A stretch of 64,000 nt of DNA from JAEUMD01 sp937950105 (GTDB lineage: Bacteria > Pseudomonadota > Alphaproteobacteria > Rhizobiales > Hyphomicrobiaceae): NCBI GenBank assembly GCA_036821845.1, contig DAISIT010000002.1, positions 1 to 64,000 of the forward strand. The letters are read 5' to 3'. Shown one piece after another: positions 54,158 through 63,244 of the stretch (its first letter is position 1; the number at the start of each line of letters is the position of its first letter). The translations under genes and the position numbers were made by a program. Below the pieces are notes generated by a model, which saw only the letters and a program-made list of their open reading frames with translations, was not told the origin of the DNA and did no database searches.

Positions 54158-54339
54158 GGTCTAGGCACACGTCGTGTGCAGTCGCACAAATTGCAGGCGC
54201 GAACTTGGCGCCTTCTGCTCGCACCTCGCCCTTCAAATACATCGAAAAATCGCCTGTTTCCGGGCTCTTTTTGCATTGCAGCGCAATTGGCACGGAACCT
54301 GCTCTTGAGGGTGTCGAGGCCAACGACGGCTTCCGACTT

Positions 54340-54382
54340 CACAGACAGGGATGTGCCCCGGCAGGGCACGGGCAACGCCGCC
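54340..54382 (+). promoter_or_regulatory. candidate ANTAR (NasT) target RNA
   Basis: Two small hairpins can form: CACA/TGTG (54340-54355) with loop ACAGGG, and GGC/GCC (54371-54382) with loop AACGCC. Both six-base loops have A at position 1 and G at position 4, as in the published ANTAR two-hairpin motif. The stems are short and the linker is 15 nt. A competing hairpin (GTGCCC/GGGCAC, 54353-54369) overlaps the first, so this is a proposal. Confidence 0.5.
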
Positions 54383-54398
54383 GATCCGCACATCGTCA

Positions 54399-54438
54399 CC
54401 GCCTCTTCGGCGGCCGGGGTGCGGAGAGGCGGCTTTTT
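54399..54438 (+). terminator. leader terminator of the nitrate operon
   Basis: CCGCCTCT (54399-54406) pairs perfectly with AGAGGCGG (54425-54432) and is followed by CTTTTT. An alternative hairpin uses the same left arm (CCGCC with GGCGG at 54409-54413), so the two cannot coexist. This is the arrangement needed for antitermination by NasT. The nrtA start lies 56 bp downstream of the T run. Confidence 0.75.
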
Positions 54439-54494
54439 CGTTCCCAGGACACGACACCGGGCCCGCGTGCCCGCAACTCGCAGGAGAAAGCTTC

Positions 54495-55826
54495 ATGAGC
54501 AAGACCCGCAACGGCGCAGGCGCAAAGGCCGCAACGATCGACCGCCGCGAGCTGCTGCGCAACGCGTCCGCCACGGCGGCAACCGCCGCGCTGTTCTCCG
54601 CGATCAAGGCCTCGTTCCCCGGCGGCGCCTTCGCACAGGGCGCTGGCCCCGAAGTCAAGGGCACCAAGCTCGGCTACATCGCGCTCACCGACGCGGCACC
54701 GCTCATCATCGCCAAGGAGAAGGGCCTCTTCGACAAGTACGGTCTGCCGGAGATGGAGGTTCTCAAGCAGGCGTCGTGGGGCGCGACACGCGACAACATG
54801 GCGCTCGGCACCAAGGCCAACGGCATCGACGGCGGCCACATCCTGTCTCCCAAGCCGTACCTCTACGGTACCGGCAAGGTGATGCAGAACAACCAGCCGC
54901 TGCCGATGTACACGCTGCTGCGCCTCAACGAGGACTGCCAGGGCCTCTCCGTCTCCAATGAATACAAGGACCTTCCGGTCGGCACAGATAGCTCGCCGTT
55001 GAAGGAAGCCTTCGCGAAGAAGAAGGCCGAAGGCAAGGAGGTCAAAGCCGCCATGACCTTCCCCGGCGGCACCCACGATCTGTGGATTCGCTACTGGCTC
55101 GCCGCCGGCGGCATCGACCCCGACAAGGACGTCTCGACCATCGTCGTTCCGCCCCCGCAGATGGTGGCGAACATGAAGGTCGGCAACATGGATTGCTTCT
55201 GCGTCGGCGAGCCGTGGAACGAGCAGCTCGTCAACCAGGACATCGGCTTCACCGCCTGCACTACGGGCGAGGTCTGGTTCAAGCATCCGGAGAAGGTTCT
55301 CGGCATGCGCGCCGACTGGGTCGATGCCAACCCGAAGGCGGCCATGGCCATCATGCTGGCGACCATGGAGGCCCAGATGTGGTGCGAGAAGATGGAGAAC
55401 AAGGAGGAGATGGCAACCATCATCGGCAAGCGGCAGTGGTTCAACGTGCCGGTGCCGGACATCATCGGCCGCATCAAGGGCGACATCAACTACGGCCGCG
55501 GCAAGGTGGCCAAGGGCACCAACCTCGGCATGAAGTTCTGGGGCGAGAACGGCGCCACGTCGTATCCGTGGAAGAGCCTCGACACCTGGTTTGTCACCGA
55601 GAACATCCGCTGGGGCAAGTTCGAGCCGACGCTCGACATCAAGGCGCTGGTCGACAAGACCAACCGCTCGGACCTGTGGATCGAGGCGGCGAAGACACTC
55701 GGCGTCGCCAATGCCCCGAGCGGCGACAGCCGCGGCATCGAGAAGTTTTTCGACGGCAAGACCTTCGATCCGGCCGACCCGATGGCCTACCTGAAGTCGC
55801 TCTCGATCAAGCGCGCGATGGTCTGA
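54495..55826 (+). CDS. nrtA: nitrate ABC transporter substrate-binding protein
   Basis: The 443-aa protein starts at ATG 54495 after AGGAGAAAG. A Tat signal (DRRELLRNASATAATAALFS) precedes the CmpA/NrtA fold: KLGYIALTDAAPLIIAKEKGLF, TFPGGTHDLWIRYWLAAGGI, MDCFCVGEPWNEQLV and ATSYPWKSLDTWFV. It binds nitrate or nitrite in the periplasm. It follows the leader terminator, so its expression depends on antitermination. Confidence 0.94.
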   Translation: MSKTRNGAGAKAATIDRRELLRNASATAATAALFSAIKASFPGGAFAQGAGPEVKGTKLGYIALTDAAPLIIAKEKGLFDKYGLPEMEVLKQASWGATRDNMALGTKANGIDGGHILSPKPYLYGTGKVMQNNQPLPMYTLLRLNEDCQGLSVSNEYKDLPVGTDSSPLKEAFAKKKAEGKEVKAAMTFPGGTHDLWIRYWLAAGGIDPDKDVSTIVVPPPQMVANMKVGNMDCFCVGEPWNEQLVNQDIGFTACTTGEVWFKHPEKVLGMRADWVDANPKAAMAIMLATMEAQMWCEKMENKEEMATIIGKRQWFNVPVPDIIGRIKGDINYGRGKVAKGTNLGMKFWGENGATSYPWKSLDTWFVTENIRWGKFEPTLDIKALVDKTNRSDLWIEAAKTLGVANAPSGDSRGIEKFFDGKTFDPADPMAYLKSLSIKRAMV

Positions 55827-55868
55827 GCCGACGCAACGCTTCGCAGCCTCTCTGACAGGAGACTTACG

Positions 55869-56822
55869 ATGACCGCCTATTCGAGCCCCGCGCGCATCGT
55901 CGAGACGGCAGCCGGACCTCTTCCGGCTGCCGTGGCGGCGATCAGCTCGGCCGCCGTCCACTCTGCTTCTCCCGCCAAGGCGGCGGCACCCGCGACTGCA
56001 AGCAGCAGCAGCATGCGCGGTGAATCCGCCTTCGTGCGCTCGCTCAAGCACTGGGCGAGCGTGGCAGTGCCGCCATTCCTGGTGCTGCTCGCCGCCCTCG
56101 TGGTGTGGGAACTCGCCAGCTCCGGACCGAAAGCGAGCCTGCCCTCGCCGTCGCGCATCTGGGCCGACGCCAAGGATCTCATCGTCGATCCATTCTTCGT
56201 CAACGGGCCGCAGGACATCGGCCTCGGCCTGCGCGTGCTGACGTCACTGCAGCGCGTCGCGATCGGCTTCGGCCTGTCTGCGGTGGCCGGCATACTGCTC
56301 GGCGCGCTGATCGGCCAGAGCGTGTGGGCGATGCGCGGGCTCGACCCGATCTTCCAGGTGCTGCGCACGGTGCCGCCGCTGGCGTGGCTGCCGATCTCGC
56401 TCGCCGCATTTCGTGACGCCAACCCGTCGGCGATCTTCGTCATCTTCATCACCGCCATCTGGCCGATCATCATCAACACAGCGACCGGCATCCGCAACAT
56501 CCCGCAGGATTACCGCAACGTGGCCGCTGTATTGCGCCTGAACCAGGTCGAGTTCTTCTGGCGCGTCATGATCCCGTCGGCCGCGCCCTACATCTTCACC
56601 GGCCTCAGGATCGGCATCGGCCTTTCGTGGCTCGCCATCGTCGCGGCCGAGATGCTGACCGGCGGCGTCGGTATCGGCTTCTTCATCTGGGATGCGTGGA
56701 ACTCGTCGCGCCTCTCCGACATCATCGTCGCTCTCGCCTACATCGGCGTCGTCGGCTTCCTGCTCGACCGACTGGTCGCCGCGGTCGGCCACTTCGTCAC
56801 CCGCGGCACGCAGGCATCCTGA
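55869..56822 (+). CDS. nrtB: nitrate ABC transporter permease
   Basis: The 317-aa permease has a low-complexity N-terminus (Ala/Ser-rich to residue 45) and then six helices, with the EAA-like loop AAVLRLNQVEFFWRVMIPSAAPYI facing the ATPase. RTVPPLAWLPISLAAF and LSWLAIVAAEMLTGG are typical of NrtB/SsuC permeases. It lies 42 bp after nrtA and 11 bp before nrtD. Confidence 0.93.
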   Translation: MTAYSSPARIVETAAGPLPAAVAAISSAAVHSASPAKAAAPATASSSSMRGESAFVRSLKHWASVAVPPFLVLLAALVVWELASSGPKASLPSPSRIWADAKDLIVDPFFVNGPQDIGLGLRVLTSLQRVAIGFGLSAVAGILLGALIGQSVWAMRGLDPIFQVLRTVPPLAWLPISLAAFRDANPSAIFVIFITAIWPIIINTATGIRNIPQDYRNVAAVLRLNQVEFFWRVMIPSAAPYIFTGLRIGIGLSWLAIVAAEMLTGGVGIGFFIWDAWNSSRLSDIIVALAYIGVVGFLLDRLVAAVGHFVTRGTQAS

Positions 56823-56833
56823 GGAGACCGGTC

Positions 56834-57661
56834 ATGAGCCTATCGAAGACATCGTCGAGCGCCGCATTCCTCAAGATCGATCACGTCGGCAAGACGTTCA
56901 CGCGCGGTGCGGCAACCACCGAGGTGCTGCGCGACATCAACCTCGTCATCGCCAAGGGCGAGTACATCTCCATCATCGGCCACTCGGGTTGCGGCAAGTC
57001 CACCTTGCTCAACCTGATCGCCGGCCTGACGCAGGTCACGGGCGGCGCCATCCTGCTCGAGAACCGCGAGGTGAGCGAGCCCGGACCGGACCGCGCCGTC
57101 GTCTTCCAGAACCACTCGCTGCTGCCGTGGCTCACCGTCTACGACAACGTCCGCCTCGCGGTGGACAAGGTGTTCGGCGGCGCCAAGACGCGCGCCGAGC
57201 GCAACGAGTGGACGCTGCACAATCTCGATCTCGTGCAGATGGTCCATGCCAAGGACAAGCGGCCCGCGGAAATCTCGGGTGGCATGAAGCAGCGCGTCGG
57301 CATCGCCCGCGCGCTCGCCATGGAACCGAAGGTGCTGCTGCTCGACGAGCCGTTCGGCGCGCTCGACGCGTTGACCCGCGCTCACCTGCAGGACTCGGTC
57401 ATGCAGATCCATGCGCGGCTCGGCAACACCGTCATCATGATCACGCACGATGTCGATGAAGCCGTGCTGCTCTCCGACAAGATCGTCATGATGACGAACG
57501 GTCCTTCCGCAACCATCGGCGAGGTGCTCGACGTCGAACTGCCGCGCCCGCGCCGCCGGCTCGAACTCGTCAACGATCCGACCTACCTGCACTGCCGCGA
57601 GGCGGTCCTGAAATTCCTCTACGAGCGTCATCGCGCACCGGCCCTGCAGGCTGCCGAATAG
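56834..57661 (+). CDS. nrtD: nitrate ABC transporter ATP-binding protein
   Basis: The 275-aa ATPase has Walker A GHSGCGKSTL, Q-loop VVFQNHSLLPWLTV, signature ISGGMKQR, Walker B VLLLDEPFGALD and the switch His in MITHDVDEA. No fused regulatory NrtC subunit is present. GGAGACCGGTC precedes the ATG. Confidence 0.93.
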   Translation: MSLSKTSSSAAFLKIDHVGKTFTRGAATTEVLRDINLVIAKGEYISIIGHSGCGKSTLLNLIAGLTQVTGGAILLENREVSEPGPDRAVVFQNHSLLPWLTVYDNVRLAVDKVFGGAKTRAERNEWTLHNLDLVQMVHAKDKRPAEISGGMKQRVGIARALAMEPKVLLLDEPFGALDALTRAHLQDSVMQIHARLGNTVIMITHDVDEAVLLSDKIVMMTNGPSATIGEVLDVELPRPRRRLELVNDPTYLHCREAVLKFLYERHRAPALQAAE

Positions 57662-57701
57662 CAATCCAGCGCAGCCCTAGAGCGGAACGGAGATCCGAGA
57701 C

Positions 57702-60173
57702 ATGCAGAAGCAGAGACTGGTCGTCGTCGGCAACGGCATGGCGCCGGGCCGGGCCCTGGAGCGGCTGTTCGAAGCCGCACCCGACGCCTACGACGTGACG
57801 ATTTTCAATGCCGAGCCGCGCGTGAACTACGACCGCATCATGCTGTCGCCGGTTCTGTCGGGCGAGAAGACCTTCGAGGAAATCGTCATCCACGGCGACG
57901 GCTGGTACATCGATCACGGCGTCACGCTCTACAAGGGCCACAAGATCACCGCCATAGATCGTGCTGCCAGGACCGTCACGAGCGAGCACGGCGTGGTCGC
58001 GCCGTACGACAAACTCATCATCGCCACCGGATCGGTGCCGACCATCATCCCGGTTCCCGGCCACAAGCTCGCTGGTGTACTCACCTACCGCGATCTCGAC
58101 GACGTCGACGCCATGCTTCTCGCCGCAAAGGGGAGAGGCCGCGCGGTCGTCATCGGTGGCGGACTTCTTGGGCTAGAGGCCGCCGCCGGTCTGAAGCAAC
58201 AGGGCATGGACGTCACCGTTCTGCACCTGATGCCGACGCTGATGGAGCGCCAGCTCGACCCCAACGCCGGATACCTGCTGCAGAAGGCCGTGCAGGCGCG
58301 CGGCATCGATGTCATCACGCGCGCCAACACGAAGGAAATCGTCGGTACAGATCCGGCCCTCGGCCCGCCGCGCGTCAAGGCCGTGCGTCTCGACGACGGC
58401 ACCGAGATCGAGGCGTCGATCGTCGTCATGGCTGCCGGCATTCGACCCAACGCGGCCCTTGCAAAAGACGCCGGCCTCACGATCAATCGCGGCATCGTCG
58501 TCACGCCGGACATGCGCACCAGCGATCCCGACATCTTCGCTCTCGGCGAATGCGCGGAAGCATCGAACCAGGTGTTCGGCCTCGTCGCGCCGCTCTACGA
58601 AATGGCCAACGTCGTCGCTGCCCAGCTCGCCGGCACGAGCGACGCGGCCTTCTCGCCGAGCGCCACCGCAACGAAGCTGAAGGTCACCGGCATCAACCTG
58701 TTTTCCGCCGGCGACTTCGCCGAAGCCCCCGACCGCGAGGAGATCGTGCTGCGCGATGCCGCTCGCAATGTCTACAAGCGTCTCGTCCTGAAGGACGACA
58801 AGCTGCTCGGCGTCGTCATGTATGGCGATACCTCCGACGGCGCGTGGTTTTTCGATCTGCTGAAGCGTCAGGCCGACGTATCCGAGCTGCGCGAAACGCT
58901 GATCTTCGGCCAGAGCTACGCGGGAGGCGCCCCGCTGGACCCTATGGCGGCCGTTGCAGCGTTGCCGGATGAGGCAGAAATCTGCGGCTGCAACGGCATC
59001 TGCAAGGGCCGCATCGTCTCGGCCATCAAGGACAAGGGGCTCAGCTCGCTCGACGATGTGCGCGCACACACGAAGGCGTCTGCATCCTGCGGCTCGTGCA
59101 CCGGTCTCGTCGAGCAGGTGATGAAGCTGACGCTCGGCGACGCGTATAACCCGGCCGCCGTGCAGCCGATGTGCGGATGCACCGGGCATGGCCACGACGA
59201 TGTGCGCCGACTGATCGTCGCGAAGGAGCTGAAGAGCATCCCGGCCGTACTGCAGGAACTCGAGTGGAGCACCTCCAACGGCTGCGCGAAGTGCCGGCCG
59301 GCGCTCAACTACTACCTGCTCGCGACCTGGCCGCTCGACTATCGCGACGACAGCCAGTCGCGCTTCATCAACGAGCGCGTCCACGCCAATATCCAGAAGG
59401 ACGGCACCTTCTCTGTCGTCCCGCGCATGTGGGGCGGCCTCACCACCGCCAACGAGCTGCGCGCCATCGCCGACGTGGTCGACAAGTTCAGGATCCCGAC
59501 GGTGAAGGTGACGGGCGGTCAGCGCATCGACATGCTCGGCGTGAAGAAGGACGATCTTCCCGCCGTGTGGGCCGATCTCAACAAGGCCGGCATGGTGTCG
59601 GGCGCGGCTTACGCCAAGGGCCTCAGAACCGTGAAGACGTGCGTCGGCTCGGACTGGTGCCGCTTCGGCACGCAGGATTCGACCGGACTCGGCGTCAAGC
59701 TGGAAAAGCACCTGTGGGGCTCGTGGACTCCGGCGAAGGTGAAGCTCGCGGTGTCCGGTTGCCCGCGCAATTGCGCGGAAGCGACCTGCAAGGATGTCGG
59801 CATCATCTGCGTCGACAGCGGCTACGAAATCCACATTGGCGGCGCCGCAGGTCTCGACATCAAGGGCACCGAGGTCCTCGGCCATTCCACGACGCAGGAG
59901 GAGACAGTCGAGATCGTCGCGGCGATCGTGCAGCTCTATCGCGAGCAGGGCCGCTATCTCGAGCGCATCTACAAATGGATGAAGCGCGTCGGGCTCGATT
60001 CGATCCGCGCGCAAGCACTCGACGACACGGAGAAACGCGCCGCCCTCGTCGCCCGCTTCGCACTCTCACAGCAGTCCGCACAGGTCGATCCGTGGCGCGA
60101 GCGGACCGAGGGCAAGGAAGCGCACGAATTCCGCCCGCTTGCCGATCTCACCCGCCTGGAGGCCGCCGAATGA
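57702..60173 (+). CDS. nirB: NAD(P)H nitrite reductase large subunit
   Basis: The 823-aa enzyme reduces nitrite to ammonium with six electrons. In order: FAD-binding VVVGNGMAPGRALERL, NAD-binding AVVIGGGLLGLEAA near 147, and a Bfd-like [2Fe-2S] region (CGCNGICKGRIVSAI, SCGSCTGLVEQV). A further Cys cluster follows (MCGCTGHGHDDVRR, NGCAKCRPALNYYLL). The siroheme/4Fe-4S site has Cys647 and Cys653 (CX5C) and Cys687 and Cys691 (CX3C). Its stop overlaps the nirD start by 4 bp. Length is normal. Confidence 0.95.
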   Translation: MQKQRLVVVGNGMAPGRALERLFEAAPDAYDVTIFNAEPRVNYDRIMLSPVLSGEKTFEEIVIHGDGWYIDHGVTLYKGHKITAIDRAARTVTSEHGVVAPYDKLIIATGSVPTIIPVPGHKLAGVLTYRDLDDVDAMLLAAKGRGRAVVIGGGLLGLEAAAGLKQQGMDVTVLHLMPTLMERQLDPNAGYLLQKAVQARGIDVITRANTKEIVGTDPALGPPRVKAVRLDDGTEIEASIVVMAAGIRPNAALAKDAGLTINRGIVVTPDMRTSDPDIFALGECAEASNQVFGLVAPLYEMANVVAAQLAGTSDAAFSPSATATKLKVTGINLFSAGDFAEAPDREEIVLRDAARNVYKRLVLKDDKLLGVVMYGDTSDGAWFFDLLKRQADVSELRETLIFGQSYAGGAPLDPMAAVAALPDEAEICGCNGICKGRIVSAIKDKGLSSLDDVRAHTKASASCGSCTGLVEQVMKLTLGDAYNPAAVQPMCGCTGHGHDDVRRLIVAKELKSIPAVLQELEWSTSNGCAKCRPALNYYLLATWPLDYRDDSQSRFINERVHANIQKDGTFSVVPRMWGGLTTANELRAIADVVDKFRIPTVKVTGGQRIDMLGVKKDDLPAVWADLNKAGMVSGAAYAKGLRTVKTCVGSDWCRFGTQDSTGLGVKLEKHLWGSWTPAKVKLAVSGCPRNCAEATCKDVGIICVDSGYEIHIGGAAGLDIKGTEVLGHSTTQEETVEIVAAIVQLYREQGRYLERIYKWMKRVGLDSIRAQALDDTEKRAALVARFALSQQSAQVDPWRERTEGKEAHEFRPLADLTRLEAAE

Positions 60174-60517
60174 ACATGCAGCACAGCAACTGGATCGACG
60201 TGGGCGCCCTCGAAGACATCCCCAAGCTCGGCGCGCGCCTGGTCAAGACCCCGCGCGGCTGTCTTGCCCTGTTTCGCACTGATGCCGACGAGGTCTTCGC
60301 TCTCGACGACAAGTGCCCGCACAAGGGCGGGCCACTCAGCCAGGGCATCGTGCACGGCAAATCCGTGACGTGCCCGCTGCACAACTGGGTCATCAGCCTC
60401 GAGACCGGTGCCGCATGCGGCGCCGACGAGGGCACTACGGCGACCCACAAGGTTCGCATCGAGGCCGGCCGCCTCCTTCTCGATGCGACGTCACTGGCCC
60501 CCTCCTCCGCGCGATAG
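60170..60517 (+). CDS. nirD: nitrite reductase small subunit
   Basis: The 115-aa protein is a Rieske-type domain. CPHKGGPLSQG and CPLHNWVISL give the Cys-His pairs of a [2Fe-2S] cluster. It supports NirB. ATGA overlap with nirB; nasA follows after 8 bp. Confidence 0.93.
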   Translation: MNMQHSNWIDVGALEDIPKLGARLVKTPRGCLALFRTDADEVFALDDKCPHKGGPLSQGIVHGKSVTCPLHNWVISLETGAACGADEGTTATHKVRIEAGRLLLDATSLAPSSAR

Positions 60518-60525
60518 GACCGACC

Positions 60526-63231
60526 ATGAGCGAGCCGTGGACACGAACGACCTGCGCCTACTGCGGCGTCGGCTGCGGTGTACTCGCTCGCCCGCGCGCC
60601 GACGGCAGCGCCGACATCAAGGGTGATCCGGATCATCCGGCGAACTTCGGCCGGCTCTGCTCGAAGGGCACCGCGCTCGGCGAGACGTTGTCGCTCGACG
60701 ACCGCTTGCTTCATCCGCTCGTTCGCGGTGTGCGCTCCTCGTGGGACGATGCGCTCGACCTCGTTGCGGTCAGGTTGTCGGAGACCATCGCCGAACACGG
60801 CCCCGAAAGCGTTGCGCTCTATGTGTCCGGCCAGATCCTGTCCGAGGATTACTATGTCGCCAACAAGCTGATGAAGGGCTTCGTCGGCACCGCCAACATC
60901 GACACGAACTCGCGCCTCTGCATGGCCTCGTCGGTCGCAGGACATCGCCGCGCCTTCGGCTCCGATACCGTTCCCGGCACCTACGAGGACCTCGAAGCCG
61001 CCGATCTCGTGATCCTCACCGGCTCGAACCTCGCGTGGTGCCATCCCGTCTTGTATCAGCGCCTCGCCGCTGCCAGGGAGAAGCGCGACATCACGATCGT
61101 CGTGATCGATCCGCGCGTGACGGCGACGTGTGAGCTGGCCGACGTGCATCTCGCGTTGAACCCGGGCAGCGATGTCGCGTTGTTCAACGGCCTGCTCGCG
61201 CATCTCGCCGCACGCGGGCTCATCGACGGCGACTATGTCTCGCGCCACACCAGCGGCTTCACGGATGCTCTTGCCACCGCTCAAGCCATCGACGTCGCCG
61301 ACATCGCGCGACTGACCGGGCTGACGCGCGCTGCAATCTTCGACTTCTACGATCTTTTCGCAAAACACGAGCGCGTGGTCACGGTCTACAGCCAGGGCGT
61401 CAATCAATCGAGCGCGGGTACCGACAAGGTCAACGCCATCCTCAATTGCCATCTGGCGACGGGCCGCATCGGCAAGCCCGGCATGGGGCCGTTCTCCGTC
61501 ACAGGACAGCCGAACGCGATGGGCGGACGCGAGGTCGGCGGCCTCGCGAACATGCTCGCGGCGCACATGGACATCGACAACGCCGGGCATCGCCGTATCG
61601 TGCAGGACTTCTGGCAGAGCCCGCGCATCGCCGAGAGGCCGGGGCTGAAGGCGGTCGACCTGTTCCGCGCGGTCGGTGACGGGCGCATCAAGGCGCTGTG
61701 GATCATCGCCACCAATCCGGTGGTCAGCCTGCCCGAGGCGGACGTTGTTAAGGCCGCGCTCGAGAGCTGCCCGTTCGTCGTCGTCTCCGATGTTTCCCGC
61801 CTCACTGATACGACGCCCTATGCACACGTGTTGCTCCCGGCGGCAGCGTGGGGTGAGAAGGACGGCACCGTCACCAACTCGGAACGCCGGATCTCGCGTC
61901 AACGGGCGTTCCTCGACGCGCCGGGCGAAGCGAAGCCCGACTGGTGGCACGTCGCCGAAGTCGCGAAGCGCATGGGGTTCGCGGATGCGTTCGACTATGC
62001 CGGCCCCGCCGACATCTTTCGCGAGTATGCAGCGTTGACCGGCGCGTATAACGCCGGCTCGCGCGACCTCGATCTTTCTGCGTTCGACGCCATCACGCCC
62101 GAACAGTATGCGGACCTCGCACCGTTCCAATGGCCGCAGCGCAAGGCTCAGTCGAATACGGACGACGCCACGCGCTTCTTTGCCGAAGGCGGCTTCTTTA
62201 CGCCCGACCGGCGTGCACGCTTCATCGCCACATCCTATCGCTCGCCGGCCAGTACGACTTCCGCCACTTATCCTCTGGTGCACAACACCGGCCGCATCCG
62301 CGATCAGTGGCACACGATGACGCGTACTGCGAAGACGCCGCGCCTGACCGCGCACTACGCCGAGCCGTTCGTCGAGATCAATCCCGAGGACGCGATCGCC
62401 TACGGCTTGCGTGCGGCGATGATCGCGGAGGTCGAAAGCCAGCACGGCCGCGCCCTCCTGCGCACCATCGTCACCGAGCGCCAACCGCGCGGAAGCGTGT
62501 TCGTCCCGATGCATTGGACCGCGCAACTCGCGACACGCGCGCGGGCCGACGCACTCGTGCAGGCGAATATCGATCCGGTCTCAGGCCAGCCGGAATCGAA
62601 GTTCACACCCGTGCGCGTGCGGCCGTTCAAGGCCCGCGTGCATGCGTTCGCTGTCACGTCGGAGCGCCTCGATCTCGGTCAGTTCGACTATGCCGCCACG
62701 GCTCCGGTGAAGGGCGGATGGCGCACCGAGATTGCTCTGGCTGATGATGTAGAGCCTGTCGCCGCGCTGGCCGAAGCGATCCTGCATACGCCCGCAACTC
62801 GCGAGGACGAACTGCTCGACTACCGCGACGACGCCAGCGGCCAGCACCGTTTCGCGCTCATTGCGCAAGGACGCTGCGCCGGTCTGCTCTATGTCGCGCG
62901 TCAGCCGGTGCAGGTCGCGCGCAACTGGACGATCGAGCAACTGGGAACGAGCGTCGACGCCGATCAGCGCCTGCGCTTGCTTGCGGGGCGTCCGGGGGGC
63001 GAACAGAAGGATCGCGGCGCCACTGTCTGCGCCTGCTTCGATGTCGGCCGCAACGAGATCGTGGAGGCGATCGCCGTTCATGCGTGCTGCAGCGTCGCTG
63101 CAGTAGGCGAAAGGCTGAAGGCGGGCACCAACTGTGGCTCGTGCCGCTCCGAGATCAACCGCATCATCTCCGAAACGCGCGCCAGGGCGCCCGCTCCGGT
63201 GCCGCGCAGGGTGGTCGTCGCCGCAGGTTGA
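60526..63231 (+). CDS. nasA: assimilatory nitrate reductase catalytic subunit
   Basis: The 901-aa cytoplasmic enzyme reduces nitrate to nitrite at a molybdenum bis-MGD centre. The N-terminal [4Fe-4S] site has Cys10, Cys13, Cys17 and Cys45 (CAYCGVGC, GRLCSKG). Cys132 in NSRLCMASSV is the likely Mo ligand. The Mo-bis-MGD domains run to about 800. The C-terminus carries a Bfd-like [2Fe-2S] domain (VCACFDVGRNEIVEAI, TNCGSCRSEI), as in NasA/NarB forms that need a separate electron donor. No flavoprotein gene is adjacent, so ferredoxin or an unlinked reductase must serve it. Confidence 0.94.
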   Translation: MSEPWTRTTCAYCGVGCGVLARPRADGSADIKGDPDHPANFGRLCSKGTALGETLSLDDRLLHPLVRGVRSSWDDALDLVAVRLSETIAEHGPESVALYVSGQILSEDYYVANKLMKGFVGTANIDTNSRLCMASSVAGHRRAFGSDTVPGTYEDLEAADLVILTGSNLAWCHPVLYQRLAAAREKRDITIVVIDPRVTATCELADVHLALNPGSDVALFNGLLAHLAARGLIDGDYVSRHTSGFTDALATAQAIDVADIARLTGLTRAAIFDFYDLFAKHERVVTVYSQGVNQSSAGTDKVNAILNCHLATGRIGKPGMGPFSVTGQPNAMGGREVGGLANMLAAHMDIDNAGHRRIVQDFWQSPRIAERPGLKAVDLFRAVGDGRIKALWIIATNPVVSLPEADVVKAALESCPFVVVSDVSRLTDTTPYAHVLLPAAAWGEKDGTVTNSERRISRQRAFLDAPGEAKPDWWHVAEVAKRMGFADAFDYAGPADIFREYAALTGAYNAGSRDLDLSAFDAITPEQYADLAPFQWPQRKAQSNTDDATRFFAEGGFFTPDRRARFIATSYRSPASTTSATYPLVHNTGRIRDQWHTMTRTAKTPRLTAHYAEPFVEINPEDAIAYGLRAAMIAEVESQHGRALLRTIVTERQPRGSVFVPMHWTAQLATRARADALVQANIDPVSGQPESKFTPVRVRPFKARVHAFAVTSERLDLGQFDYAATAPVKGGWRTEIALADDVEPVAALAEAILHTPATREDELLDYRDDASGQHRFALIAQGRCAGLLYVARQPVQVARNWTIEQLGTSVDADQRLRLLAGRPGGEQKDRGATVCACFDVGRNEIVEAIAVHACCSVAAVGERLKAGTNCGSCRSEINRIISETRARAPAPVPRRVVVAAG

Positions 63232-63244
63232 CGGTGCATGCCCG

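Larger units (their letters stand above)
54158..54494 (+). other. nrtA leader region (337 bp)
   Basis: No gene is seen between nasS and nrtA. The right half holds the candidate NasT target hairpins (54340-54382) and an intrinsic terminator (54399-54438). The promoter for the transport operon probably lies at about 54160-54330, where the sequence is less GC-rich. It cannot be fixed by eye. Confidence 0.6.

Noticed and set aside
60148..62526. 792-codon open frame on the minus strand
   Set aside because: It is antisense to nirD and nasA, which are certain.
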